Below are positions 7,557-16,200 of a stretch of 64,000 nucleotides of DNA, one piece after another. The stretch is from positions 186,001-250,000 of the forward strand of contig NZ_JAMSLW010000002.1 in NCBI RefSeq assembly GCF_024643285.1, read 5' to 3'. The notes under the pieces are model-generated. The model was not told the origin of the DNA. It did not search any database and saw nothing but the letters and a program-made list of their open reading frames with translations. Each line of letters starts with the position of its first letter. Within the stretch, counting starts at the first letter, position 1. This DNA is from Parapedobacter lycopersici. GTDB lineage: Bacteria; Bacteroidota; Bacteroidia; Sphingobacteriales; Sphingobacteriaceae. The position numbers and the translations under genes were made by a program.

Positions 7557-9614
7557 CTAATTCACTGCCGGCAAAAGCGAATAATTTTTACCGTATTCCA
7601 GCATCTGGTCAACGAACGAAGTAACGTATTCCAGCCGTACATCCACGATTTCCCCGTTTTCTTCCACGGCTACGAGCCGCGGCTGAACAAAGCCCTTATA
7701 GGGTCGCAGATTCAGCTTGGCGTAACGGCCAAGTACTTCCTCGTGCAGTTCCCGGTTAACCTTTACACCATACGTTTCCACCAGGTTTTTCCCCGCCTCA
7801 TAATCACCTTCCGATTTGATCCGTTGGATCTCCCGCAGCAACTCGCCAAACAGCACGCGCAGTTTATCATAGTCGTTCACCTGCACATACGTTTTCCCGT
7901 CCTTCTTTTCAAACGAAACCACGTTGTCGGCTTTACCCTTCTCATACACCCAGTACGCATTCAGTGCCCGGTTACGCATGTGTGCCTCTTCGATATCATC
8001 ACCGAGTTTCAGGCGCGACAGCTGTGTCATCAGGCCATTCATCATGTAGCTGTCGTACTCGGCCTTGCCCACTTCAAGGGTCGGCATCACACCGATTTCA
8101 ACAAGCTTGGGATCCAGGATGTAGTACAGCGCAACCAGGTCGGCACGCGCTTCCTCCAGGCAGGAGGCATAGCTCTTCAGTGTCTTATCCGGCGTACCCA
8201 CGCCGGGGTTGATCTGGCCTGAAGCATGTCCGATACATTCGTGCATGTCGGTATGCAGGTCGCTGGACAGCGTCCCGTATTGCTTCATGCGTTCCAGTTT
8301 TGCCTGGTCGCCCACAAATTCCTCGAGAAATCCGCTGTTCGCACTGCTTTCGTTATACGCATGCACAATATTACTTAAGGACACGGATTTGGAACCATAT
8401 TCTTTTCGCAGCCAGTCCGAATTGGGCAAGTTAATGCCAATGGGCGTACTTGGTGCCGCATCGCCTGCCTCGGCAATTACCGTAATTGCTTTCGCGCTGA
8501 TGCCCTTCACTTCCTTTTTCTTGTGTTCGGGCTGCAACGGAGAATGATCTTCAAACCACTGGGCTTCATTGGCAATCGCCTGAATGCGTTTGGTACTTTC
8601 GAAATCCTTCAGCGATAATACCGCTTCGTAGCTGCCCTTAACACCAATGGCATCGTTATACACTTCAATGAAGCCATTGGCAAAGTCGATGGTGCCTGTC
8701 GTATCCTGTACCCACGCCTTATTATATTCATCCCACGTTTTTAAGTCGCCGGTGCGGTAATACTCCGCCAGCAGCGTGAGTGCCGCTTTCTGCTGGTCGT
8801 TTTCCGCCAGCGGAATGGCCTTCTGCAGCCAGAAAATAACCTGGTCTATGGCCGTCCCATACATACCCCCCGACCGCCATACCCGTTCAGTAAGGCGACC
8901 GCCTTCCTTGACGACTTTGCTGTTCAGGCCCCATTCGGGATCATGGCCGGTATCCGGAAATCCAGCGTAAAACGCTTCCACCTCCTGTTGGGTTACCCCT
9001 TCGTAAAAATTATTGGACGATTGTGCCACATGGTCTATACCAGCCGTGAGGTTTACCATTTTGGGGTCTACGTTGGGGTCAAATATGACCGGCTGGAGCC
9101 GGTTCACAAATGCGTCTACCGTTTCGCCCTCCTGCAAAGGAAGGGCTGCGGGGTCGCAGGCTTTTACCAGTGTCGCAAAATAATCAAACGAGCATTCCGG
9201 CACGAATTTGTCATTCGAATAGTGGTGGTGGTTGCCGTTACTGAACCAGACACGACCGCTGTAAGTCCTGAATTTTTCCCATTCGTCGCCCTTTTTTTCC
9301 GTGTCCGGATTATTCCAGATGGCTTCAAGCGTTTTCCGGATGGTCAGGTTGTGTTTTCCCCGCTGGTCATAAATGATATCGCGGCCCGACAGGCCGGCCT
9401 GATACAGGTAGTAGGCCAGCTTTTTCTGTTCCAGGCGCAGGGCATCCCAACCCGGCACATCATACCGCAATATTTCTAAATCGGCAAATTGATCGATCTT
9501 GATTTCCGATTCAGCAGACGTGTCCACTGCTGATTTGTCCGGTGATTGGCAGGCTAGCAGGCCGGCCACACATGAAGCTCCTGTGAATAACATCCCTAAT
9601 TTTCCCATATTCAT
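7557..9614 (-). CDS. Dipeptidyl-peptidase III (M49 zinc peptidase), lipoprotein
   Basis: A 685-residue protein of family M49, which removes dipeptides from peptide N-termini. It carries the M49-type zinc signature HECIGH (about residues 458-463; canonical M49 is HELLGH) and the downstream EEARAD motif with the third ligand Glu. The N-terminus MGKLGMLFTGASCVAGLLAC is a lipoprotein signal with lipidated Cys, so the enzyme is probably anchored in the envelope, as reported for other Bacteroidota homologues. Two ATGs three codons apart are possible starts. It is a single gene, facing a terminator shared with the DUF1801 gene. A role in using external peptides is inference. Confidence 0.93.
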   Translation of the reverse strand: MNMGKLGMLFTGASCVAGLLACQSPDKSAVDTSAESEIKIDQFADLEILRYDVPGWDALRLEQKKLAYYLYQAGLSGRDIIYDQRGKHNLTIRKTLEAIWNNPDTEKKGDEWEKFRTYSGRVWFSNGNHHHYSNDKFVPECSFDYFATLVKACDPAALPLQEGETVDAFVNRLQPVIFDPNVDPKMVNLTAGIDHVAQSSNNFYEGVTQQEVEAFYAGFPDTGHDPEWGLNSKVVKEGGRLTERVWRSGGMYGTAIDQVIFWLQKAIPLAENDQQKAALTLLAEYYRTGDLKTWDEYNKAWVQDTTGTIDFANGFIEVYNDAIGVKGSYEAVLSLKDFESTKRIQAIANEAQWFEDHSPLQPEHKKKEVKGISAKAITVIAEAGDAAPSTPIGINLPNSDWLRKEYGSKSVSLSNIVHAYNESSANSGFLEEFVGDQAKLERMKQYGTLSSDLHTDMHECIGHASGQINPGVGTPDKTLKSYASCLEEARADLVALYYILDPKLVEIGVMPTLEVGKAEYDSYMMNGLMTQLSRLKLGDDIEEAHMRNRALNAYWVYEKGKADNVVSFEKKDGKTYVQVNDYDKLRVLFGELLREIQRIKSEGDYEAGKNLVETYGVKVNRELHEEVLGRYAKLNLRPYKGFVQPRLVAVEENGEIVDVRLEYVTSFVDQMLEYGKNYSLLPAVN

Positions 9615-9639
9615 TGTTATAATGTAATGATGATGTGAT

Positions 9640-9647
9640 CAAAATTA
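9640..9647 (-). promoter_or_regulatory. Bacteroidota -7 box TAATTTTG for the DPP III gene
   Basis: TAATTTTG on the minus strand matches TAnnTTTG and ends 25 nt before the start codon. A GGTTTG lies upstream, but only 15 nt away, so no good -33 element is visible. Confidence 0.5.
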
Positions 9648-9661
9648 GTTTTTTTTACTTA

Positions 9662-11083
9662 TCAAACCATCCTTTTGGCCAATTTTCCCAGCGTACGCAG
9701 TCCTGCTTCCACCTGATCGTTCCATAATATACCATAGCTTAACCGTAGGCAATTATGGTATTGATGCTGCAATGTAAACATTCTGCCCGGTGCAATACTG
9801 ATGTTATAGCGTAATGCCGATTCATACAACTGCACGGCATGTACCTGCCTGGGCAGCTCTACCCACAGTAAAAAGCCTCCCTCCGGCCGGCTTACCTTTG
9901 TTCCTTCGGGAAAGTAGGTGCTGATTGCGCGCAGGTACTGCAGCAGGTTCGCATAGAGCGTACTTCTCAATTTCCGTAAATGATTCTCATACCGGCCAGT
10001 TTCCAGAAAGTTGGCAATGGCTTCCTGGGGCAGGGTGGCCGAGGAAACCGAATGGTAAAGTTTGGTGCGCATCACCTGATCCCTGAACCTGCCGGGCGCC
10101 ACCCAACCCACCCGATAACCGGGTGCCAGTGTTTTTGACACCGATCCGCACCACAGCACAATACCGCTCTCATCATACGTTTTGCATGATTTCGGGCGGT
10201 GATGACCGAAATAAATGTCGGCATAAAGATCGTCTTCAATTAAGGGGATACCGTATTTTTCCATCAGCAGCACCACTTCTCTTTTGTGCTCATCCGGCAT
10301 GCAGCTGCCCAGTGGGTTGCTGAAATTGCTCGTCAACAGGCAGAGCTTAATCTTGTCCGTTTCCAATGTCTTTTTCAGTGCATCGATTTCAATCCCCGTA
10401 ATCGGATTGGTGGGCAGTTCAAGCACGCGCAATCCCAGGCTTTGCGCAAGCTGCAGTACACCCAGGTATACCGGGCTCTCTGTCACTATGGTATCGCCGT
10501 GCACGGTCAGCGCCATCAGCGAATAAGCCAGCGCATTCATGCATCCCGCCGTGGTAACCAGGTCCTGCTCCTCCAGCTTGCCTCCCCACGAAAAAGCTGC
10601 CCGTGCAATCTGCCTGCGTAACCGGCTGCTGCCCTGGATATCATCATACAGCGTACCCCCCGCCGGAAGGCTGCGCATGGCGGTCACCAGCGCCTTGTTG
10701 ATTTTGGCTACCGGCAGCAATGCCGGCGATGGTACGCCCACCGAAAACGACAGGTCATGATGCGATCCCAGGTTAGCATACACTTTGCTGATTAAAGCGG
10801 TTGTTTCCTGAACACCGGGCGTACCGACCGGATTACTGGTTTCGGGTGCTGTTGGAAATTTCCGATGGGAATACGAAACATAATAACCCGATTGCGGCCG
10901 CGACTCGATCAACCCTTTCCCGACCAGGTCATAATAGGCCTGCAGTACGGTACTCATGCTTACGCCGTATTCACGGCACATCGTACGGATAGAGGGTAAC
11001 TGATCCCCTACCTTCAATACATTATGTTGGATCTGATGTTCCATATTTTTAGCAATCCGCTGGTATAGCAAGTCTTTTTTCAT
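9662..11083 (-). CDS. MocR/PdxR-type transcriptional regulator (GntR HTH + aminotransferase domain)
   Basis: A 473-residue protein from the ATG at 11083; an upstream in-frame ATG adds 13 residues that do not fit the family start. The first 70 residues are a GntR winged helix (MKKDLLYQRIAKNMEHQI, GDQLPSIRTMCREYGVS, TVLQAYYDLVGKGLI). The rest is a fold-type I aminotransferase with the PLP lysine in SVSKTLAPGYRVGW (Lys317). MocR proteins use PLP as effector and usually control a neighbouring amino-acid or vitamin B6 gene. Here it is divergent from a branched-chain aminotransferase, the natural candidate target. Two CTGTTAT/CTGTATA half-sites lie in the shared upstream region. Confidence 0.92.
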   Translation of the reverse strand: MKKDLLYQRIAKNMEHQIQHNVLKVGDQLPSIRTMCREYGVSMSTVLQAYYDLVGKGLIESRPQSGYYVSYSHRKFPTAPETSNPVGTPGVQETTALISKVYANLGSHHDLSFSVGVPSPALLPVAKINKALVTAMRSLPAGGTLYDDIQGSSRLRRQIARAAFSWGGKLEEQDLVTTAGCMNALAYSLMALTVHGDTIVTESPVYLGVLQLAQSLGLRVLELPTNPITGIEIDALKKTLETDKIKLCLLTSNFSNPLGSCMPDEHKREVVLLMEKYGIPLIEDDLYADIYFGHHRPKSCKTYDESGIVLWCGSVSKTLAPGYRVGWVAPGRFRDQVMRTKLYHSVSSATLPQEAIANFLETGRYENHLRKLRSTLYANLLQYLRAISTYFPEGTKVSRPEGGFLLWVELPRQVHAVQLYESALRYNISIAPGRMFTLQHQYHNCLRLSYGILWNDQVEAGLRTLGKLAKRMV

Positions 11084-11100
11084 GGGTGCTGGCGTAAAAT

Positions 11101-11137
11101 CTGTTATGCTCAAAAATAACAAAATTGTGTCTGTATA
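11101..11137. promoter_or_regulatory. Candidate MocR binding region: direct half-sites 30 bp apart
   Basis: CTGTTAT (11101-11107) and CTGTATA (11131-11137) are direct repeats spaced by 30 bp, about three helix turns. They flank the regulator's own -7 box (TATTTTTG, 11111-11118, minus strand). MocR-type regulators commonly bind direct repeats next to their own promoter. The assignment is inference from position and similarity only. Confidence 0.4.
11111..11118 (-). promoter_or_regulatory. Bacteroidota -7 box TATTTTTG for the MocR gene
   Basis: Minus-strand TATTTTTG matches TAnnTTTG, 27 nt before the chosen start at 11083. This supports the shorter protein, because the upstream ATG at 11122 would lie before the promoter. 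Confidence 0.55.
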
Positions 11138-11216
11138 GGTTAAAAACTTTCATCCATTTTTGTGATGCAGATCAATGGATCAACAAGTTTTATTCACCGA
11201 TAAATGAACACGTCTT

Positions 11217-12293
11217 ATGGATACAATGACTTCAATTCCCATTACCCGAACACGGCAAAGCCGGATAACCGAACTGGATATTGACCACCTGGTTTTCGGG
11301 GCCACGCCAACCGACCACATGTTTATGGCAGCATTCCGCGATGGCGGCTGGCAAAATCCGCAGATCGTGCCATTTGGCGATTTGACCATTAGTCCGCTTG
11401 CACTGGGCCTGCATTACGGCCAGACCGTATTTGAAGGGTTAAAAGCCTACCGCACGGCAGCCGGCCACATCCACCTGTTCAGGCCGCACAGGCACCACGC
11501 CCGACTTAACAGATCGCTTGGCCGCATGGGCATGCCCGCCGTTCCGGAGGCTCTGTTTATTGATGCGCTGCACCGGCTGGTCGAACTTGACCAGGACTGG
11601 GTGCCTGCTAAACCAGGTACCTCGTTGTACCTGCGGCCGCTGGTCATCGCTACCGAGCCGCGTTTAGGGGTAAAAATATCTGAGGAATATCTGTTTATAG
11701 TCGTTGGCATGCCAATGGCCGATTATTATACTGGTAAGTTGAAAGTGAAGGTGGAGACCCGGTTTTCCCGCGCTGCCTCGGGCGGAACCGGCGCAGCTAA
11801 GTGCGGAGGTAATTACGGGGCCGCATTCTATCCGGCGCAGCAGGCAAAATCCGGTGGTTTTGACCAGGTGCTGTGGACAGACGCCACGCACCATGAATTT
11901 ATTGAAGAATCCGGTACCATGAACATTTTTTTCGTTATTGACGGTATACTGATCACACCACCGCTGTCCGACAGCATCCTCGATGGGGTCACACGTGACT
12001 CCCTGCTTACGCTGGCGCGCGCGGGGGGTATACCCGTTGAAGAGCGAAAAATCAGCTATAAGGCATTAGAAAAGGCCTTTCTATCGGGTAAAGCAATTGA
12101 GGCGTTCGGGGTTGGGACGGCAGCGATGGTATCGCCCATCGAGGTAATTGACATCATGGGGAAAACGTATTATCCATCCGTTGGTCCGGACGCACTGATG
12201 TACCGGTTGAAAAATGAGTTGCAGGCCATCCACACCGGAACGAAAAAAGATTCGTATTATTGGAATTATATTATTCAGACCGTACTGCAGTAA
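11217..12293 (+). CDS. ilvE: Branched-chain-amino-acid aminotransferase
   Basis: A 358-residue class IV PLP enzyme that moves the amino group between leucine, isoleucine or valine and 2-oxoglutarate. The catalytic lysine is in GGTGAAKCGGNYGAAF (Lys195). Other class II BCAT motifs are YGQTVFEGLKAY, FRPHRHHARLNRS, the active-site loop FIEESGTMNIFF, and ILDGVTRDSLLTLA. The length agrees with the family. It is divergent from a MocR-type regulator that probably controls it, and it overlaps the following SDR gene by one base (TAATG), which implies translational coupling. The start at 11217 gives the family-typical N-terminus; an ATG three codons on is also possible. Paralogues elsewhere in the genome would be expected. 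Confidence 0.93.
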   Translation: MDTMTSIPITRTRQSRITELDIDHLVFGATPTDHMFMAAFRDGGWQNPQIVPFGDLTISPLALGLHYGQTVFEGLKAYRTAAGHIHLFRPHRHHARLNRSLGRMGMPAVPEALFIDALHRLVELDQDWVPAKPGTSLYLRPLVIATEPRLGVKISEEYLFIVVGMPMADYYTGKLKVKVETRFSRAASGGTGAAKCGGNYGAAFYPAQQAKSGGFDQVLWTDATHHEFIEESGTMNIFFVIDGILITPPLSDSILDGVTRDSLLTLARAGGIPVEERKISYKALEKAFLSGKAIEAFGVGTAAMVSPIEVIDIMGKTYYPSVGPDALMYRLKNELQAIHTGTKKDSYYWNYIIQTVLQ

Positions 12294-13036
12294 TGAAAAC
12301 GATACTGATCACTGGCGCTAGCCGCGGCATCGGCGCGGCAACTGCCCTGCTGGCTGCCTACCAGGGATATGCCGTCAGTGTAAATTACAACAGGAACAGA
12401 TCAGCGGCTGAAGCCGTGGTCGAACAGATTACCGGTAACGGCGGCCGGGCCATTGCCATCCAGGCAGACGTTACCCAGGAGGCGGATATCCTAAGACTAT
12501 TTATCGAAACAGAACGGCAGCTGGGGTCCTTATATGCACTCGTCAACAATGCCGGCATTCTCGAACAACAGATGCGGTTGGAACACCTGACTGTGGAACG
12601 TATGGACCGCATCGTTAAAGCGAACCTCATCGGTCCAATGTGCTGTGCCCGCGAGGCAGTCAAGCGGATGTCCACTAAATATGGTGGCCCGGGCGGTGTT
12701 ATTGTCAATGTGTCTTCCATCGCCGCCAAGAGCGGCTCCCCTAACGAATACATCGATTATGCTGCCACCAAGGGAGCGCTTGACACGTTTACCGTGGGTC
12801 TGTCAAAGGAAGTCGCCGCAGAAGGCATCCGGGTAAACGCCGTACGTCCCGCACTCATTTACACTGATATTCATGCCGACGGCGGCGAGGCCGGCCGAGT
12901 AGACCGGATTAAGGACCGTATACCGATGAAACGGGGCGGATATCCCACCGAAGTAGCCGAAGCCATTCTATGGCTTGTTTCCGAAAAATCATCCTACACC
13001 ACCGGGAGTTTTATTGACGTCAGCGGCGGCGGATAA
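12293..13036 (+). CDS. Short-chain dehydrogenase/reductase
   Basis: A 247-residue classical SDR. The start is the ATG at 12293, whose A is the last base of the aminotransferase stop codon. It has the Rossmann motif TGASRGIGAA, the NNAG motif (LVNNAGIL), the catalytic Ser in VNVSSIAA and the YAATK pair (Tyr156, Lys160), ending in GSFIDVSGGG. SDRs of this length often reduce sugar, keto-acid or acyl substrates with NADPH; NYNRNRS after strand 2 (basic, no Asp) suggests NADPH. Coupling to an aminotransferase hints at a keto or hydroxy acid made from an amino acid, but no specific substrate can be named. Confidence 0.9.
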   Translation: MKTILITGASRGIGAATALLAAYQGYAVSVNYNRNRSAAEAVVEQITGNGGRAIAIQADVTQEADILRLFIETERQLGSLYALVNNAGILEQQMRLEHLTVERMDRIVKANLIGPMCCAREAVKRMSTKYGGPGGVIVNVSSIAAKSGSPNEYIDYAATKGALDTFTVGLSKEVAAEGIRVNAVRPALIYTDIHADGGEAGRVDRIKDRIPMKRGGYPTEVAEAILWLVSEKSSYTTGSFIDVSGGG

Positions 13037-13048
13037 GCAAATCAAACC

Positions 13049-13492
13049 ATGAATGCATTTTTCAGCGAACTGTTCACCTACAACCATCATTGCAACCAGC
13101 AGCTGGCGGCGTACATTGCCGGCCATGCCGACCGCGTGAGCGCCCGGACCATCCAGCTATTCAGCCATATCCTCAATGCGCAGCACGTCTGGAATAGCAG
13201 GATCCTGGGCGAACCGAACGACTTCGGTGTCTGGCACACCCATGCGCCGGACGGCTTCGCGCCGCTGAACCTCCGCAATTACCGCGATACCCAATCCATT
13301 CTTACCGGAAGCGACCTGGATGCGGTAATCCAGTACGCCACAACCAAGGGCGATGTATTCAGCAATACAATACAGGATATCCTGTTCCACACGATTAACC
13401 ATTCAACCTACCACCGCGGACAGATCGCAACCGATTTGAGGCAAAGCGGGCTGGAGCCGCTGGCGACCGATTATATTTTATATAAAAGATAA
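13049..13492 (+). CDS. DinB-family metalloprotein
   Basis: A 147-residue four-helix-bundle protein of the DinB/YfiT superfamily. The three metal-binding histidines are all in place: His46 in the second helix (NAQHVWN), and His118 and His122 in HTINHSTYHRGQ. Members include thiol-dependent transferases and proteins of unknown role. It begins 12 nt after the SDR gene and is probably the third gene of the aminotransferase operon. No substrate can be inferred. Confidence 0.9.
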   Translation: MNAFFSELFTYNHHCNQQLAAYIAGHADRVSARTIQLFSHILNAQHVWNSRILGEPNDFGVWHTHAPDGFAPLNLRNYRDTQSILTGSDLDAVIQYATTKGDVFSNTIQDILFHTINHSTYHRGQIATDLRQSGLEPLATDYILYKR

Positions 13493-13505
13493 CCGGAAAA
13501 TACGC

Positions 13506-13513
13506 TAAGTTTG
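13506..13513 (+). promoter_or_regulatory. Bacteroidota -7 box TAAGTTTG for kup
   Basis: TAAGTTTG matches TAnnTTTG and ends 18 nt before the ATG at 13532. It contains the TTG at 13511 that could otherwise be taken as an upstream start codon, so the downstream ATG is preferred. Confidence 0.6.
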
Positions 13514-13531
13514 CCATCAAATTCTGAAGCA

Positions 13532-15466
13532 ATGAACGCCGGTAAAGTAAAACAGTCGTTATCTGCAGGTGGATTGCTCATTGCACTGGGCATTATCTAT
13601 GGCGACATTGGCACCTCGCCGTTATATGTGTTTAAAGCCATTGTCAGCCAGGGTGTGCTGGACACCGCCCTGATTTATGGCGGGCTATCCTGTATCTTCT
13701 GGACGTTGACGCTGCAGACCACGCTTAAATACGTCATCATTACCCTTCGGGCCGATAACAAGGGGGAAGGCGGTATCCTCTCCCTGTATTCCCTCGTACG
13801 GAAACAGGGGAAATGGGTCGTTTTCCCGGCAATCCTGGGTGGTGCGGCCCTGCTGGCCGACGGCATGATCACACCGGCGATTACCATTTCGTCGGCCGTT
13901 GAAGGGTTGGATATTTTTTACCCCGGCCTGCAGACCATGCCCATTGTGCTGGTAATCGTTGGCTGCCTGTTTATGCTCCAGCGTTTCGGTACGGCCGTAA
14001 TCGGCCGTATTTTCGGTCCGGTTATGCTGTTATGGTTCAGCATGATGGCATTTGTTGGACTCACCCAATTGTGGCACGCTCCCGGGATATTCCGGGCCAT
14101 CAACCCCTGGTATGCCGTTCAGTTGATCATCGAACATCCCAACGCGCTGTTTATCATTGGTGCCGTATTCCTCTGTACCACCGGTGCCGAAGCATTGTAT
14201 TCGGACATGGGGCATTGCGGCCGCCGCAACATCCGCATCTCCTGGATCTTTGTAAAGCTGTGTCTACTGCTTAACTATTTCGGACAGGGCGCATGGCTGC
14301 TCAGCAGCGAAGCACTGCCATCAGGCAACCCGTTCTATCAGATCATGCCCTCCTGGTTTTTGCCGTTTGGCATCTCCATAGCCACGGCGGCAGCCATTAT
14401 CGCAAGCCAGGCCATGATTACCGGCGCCTTTACCCTGGTTTCCGAGGCGGTGCGGCTCAATGTCTGGCCGAAAGTCCGTATTGTACACCCCAACATGCTT
14501 AAGGGGCAGTTATATGTGCCTTCGGCCAACTGGATCCTGCTGATCGGCTGTATCCTTGTTATCCTTATTTTCGGCGAGTCAGCCAAAATGGAAGCAGCCT
14601 ACGGGCTGGCCATCAACCTGAGCTTTATTGTCACGACGGTGCTCATGACCGTATTTTTATTGCATAAGCGGATACCCGCATACCTGTCTTATGCCTTTCT
14701 GTTATTTTACCTGGCCATTGAGATCAGCTTTCTCTTTGGCAATGTATCCAAGTTTTCGCACGGGGGCTGGCTCACGGTGTTGATCACCGCCCTGCTTTTC
14801 AGCGTCATGCTTTGCTGGTGGTGGGCCCGGAAAATTAAAAACCGGCACACCCGCTTTGTCGAAATTAAAGACTACTACAATGTGCTCGCTGAGCTCGGAT
14901 CAGATAAATCCGTACCGCTGTACGCCTCACAGCTGGTTTACCTGACCAGCGCCAACTTTGAATCGGAAATCGAAGAAAAGATCATCTATTCCATTCTTCG
15001 CAAAAAACCGAAACGGGCCGACATCTACTGGCTGGTCCATGTCGACGTGACCGATGCACCCTATACCGGCGAGTACAAAGTAACCCACCTGGTTCCCGGA
15101 AAATTGATCCGCGTTGATTTCCGGCTTGGGTTCCGCGACGAGCAGCGGATCAGCTTATTGTTCAGGAGGGTGGTACAGGACCTAATTGCCAACCACGAAG
15201 TGGATATCCGGAGCAACTTCGATACGCTGCGGAAACGGAACATGGATGGCGACTTCCGCTTTGTTGTCCTGGAAAAGGTGATATCCAACAGCGCGTCGTT
15301 CAGCTTTGCCGAGCGTATCGTATTGGATATTTACAGCGTGCTAAGGAAATTCAGTCTGTCGGACGAAAAAGGATTTGGCCTGGATTCCAGCTTTGTAACG
15401 GTCGAACGGGTCCCGCTGATTGCACCTACTGTTTCGCGTTCCATCAAACTGAAACGGGTAAAATAA
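13532..15466 (+). CDS. kup: KUP-family potassium uptake protein
   Basis: A 644-residue inner-membrane K+/H+ symporter. It opens with the KUP signature ALGIIYGDIGTSPLYVFKAI, followed by about twelve hydrophobic helices with conserved GAALLADGMITPAITISSAVEG and TGAEALYSDMGH segments. A cytoplasmic C-terminal domain begins near residue 450 (WWWARKIKNRHTRF). Length is normal for the family. KUP transporters scavenge potassium at low or acidic external K+. It has its own promoter. A few genes away the window also encodes the c-di-AMP synthase CdaA; c-di-AMP controls K+ transporters in other phyla, but no direct link is visible here. Confidence 0.95.
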   Translation: MNAGKVKQSLSAGGLLIALGIIYGDIGTSPLYVFKAIVSQGVLDTALIYGGLSCIFWTLTLQTTLKYVIITLRADNKGEGGILSLYSLVRKQGKWVVFPAILGGAALLADGMITPAITISSAVEGLDIFYPGLQTMPIVLVIVGCLFMLQRFGTAVIGRIFGPVMLLWFSMMAFVGLTQLWHAPGIFRAINPWYAVQLIIEHPNALFIIGAVFLCTTGAEALYSDMGHCGRRNIRISWIFVKLCLLLNYFGQGAWLLSSEALPSGNPFYQIMPSWFLPFGISIATAAAIIASQAMITGAFTLVSEAVRLNVWPKVRIVHPNMLKGQLYVPSANWILLIGCILVILIFGESAKMEAAYGLAINLSFIVTTVLMTVFLLHKRIPAYLSYAFLLFYLAIEISFLFGNVSKFSHGGWLTVLITALLFSVMLCWWWARKIKNRHTRFVEIKDYYNVLAELGSDKSVPLYASQLVYLTSANFESEIEEKIIYSILRKKPKRADIYWLVHVDVTDAPYTGEYKVTHLVPGKLIRVDFRLGFRDEQRISLLFRRVVQDLIANHEVDIRSNFDTLRKRNMDGDFRFVVLEKVISNSASFSFAERIVLDIYSVLRKFSLSDEKGFGLDSSFVTVERVPLIAPTVSRSIKLKRVK

Positions 15467-15539
15467 ACGACAATATCCCCGCAATCCCACTGCCCCGGTC
15501 CGGTAAAAGTATGCTAAAAATTTTGACATGTGCTTTTTT

Positions 15540-15572
15540 GTTTATACTTTTACTAAAAATATTAGTATAAAC
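15540..15572. promoter_or_regulatory. Nested AT-rich palindrome upstream of 2H phosphoesterase gene
   Basis: Outer arms GTTTATACT (15540-15548) and AGTATAAAC (15564-15572) are perfectly inverted. Inside them, TACTAA and TTAGTA form a second inverted pair. The structure ends 10 nt before the ATG at 15583, in operator position. I cannot name the regulator. Confidence 0.45.
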
Positions 15573-15582
15573 ATAAGCCATT

Positions 15583-16179
15583 ATGGAATTCCACGGACTA
15601 AACCTGAACGAGTATCTCCTGATTATTGAGCCGGAACCCGGGGTCAGGCAGCAAATTCAATCATTGAAACGGCTTTTTAAGCAGCGGCACCGTTTTGAAA
15701 ATGCCATCATCACCAAAGCACACCTCACATTGATGCGGTGTTTGCAATATGAAAGCTACGAACGGCTGATCGTACGGAAACTGGAAGCCATATCGGCAAC
15801 GGTTGCCCCTTTTGGCGTCGAATTGCAGGGGTTTGGCAATTTCGGTCACGCATTATACATCGACGTAAAAAACAGGTCGCCCATTCTGGACATTGTATCC
15901 AACAGGAAGGCAGAGCTTCGGCCGTATGTATACAGCAAGAACCGGGGCACCCCGTTTTTTGTTACAAAGCCGCACATTACCATCGCCCGGCGCCTTACCC
16001 CGACCCAATGTGACATGGCCTGGGCCATCTGGAGCCGCATTCCCTATAACGGCGGCTTCCGGGCAAAAGAAATGCTGCTGCTTAAACGGCGCGTAGGTAC
16101 AAACGCGTACCGAAGCGTACGACGGTTTACGTTTGGCGGTCCGGTACCACGCCTGACACAGGGAAAATTATTTAATTAA
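15583..16179 (+). CDS. 2H phosphoesterase superfamily protein (2'-5' RNA ligase-like)
   Basis: A 198-residue cytoplasmic protein with the two HxT motifs that define the 2H superfamily: AHLTL (His47, Thr49) and PHITI (His131, Thr133). These form a two-histidine active site acting on 2',3'-cyclic or 2'-5' phosphodiester bonds. The length fits the LigT/YjcG/CPDase group. The C-terminal strand (EMLLLKRRVGTNAYRSVRRF) is also typical. It stands alone, convergent to the sigma-factor gene with a 21-bp gap, behind a marked palindrome. The substrate (tRNA half, cyclic nucleotide or small metabolite) is unknown. Confidence 0.88.
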   Translation: MEFHGLNLNEYLLIIEPEPGVRQQIQSLKRLFKQRHRFENAIITKAHLTLMRCLQYESYERLIVRKLEAISATVAPFGVELQGFGNFGHALYIDVKNRSPILDIVSNRKAELRPYVYSKNRGTPFFVTKPHITIARRLTPTQCDMAWAIWSRIPYNGGFRAKEMLLLKRRVGTNAYRSVRRFTFGGPVPRLTQGKLFN

Positions 16180-16200
16180 GCGGCGGGGTAATCGCAGGTG

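Noticed and set aside
13511-13531. TTG start for kup seven codons upstream of the ATG
   Set aside because: The TTG is part of the -7 box TAAGTTTG; the same applies to TTG codons before parA and the macroglobulin gene.
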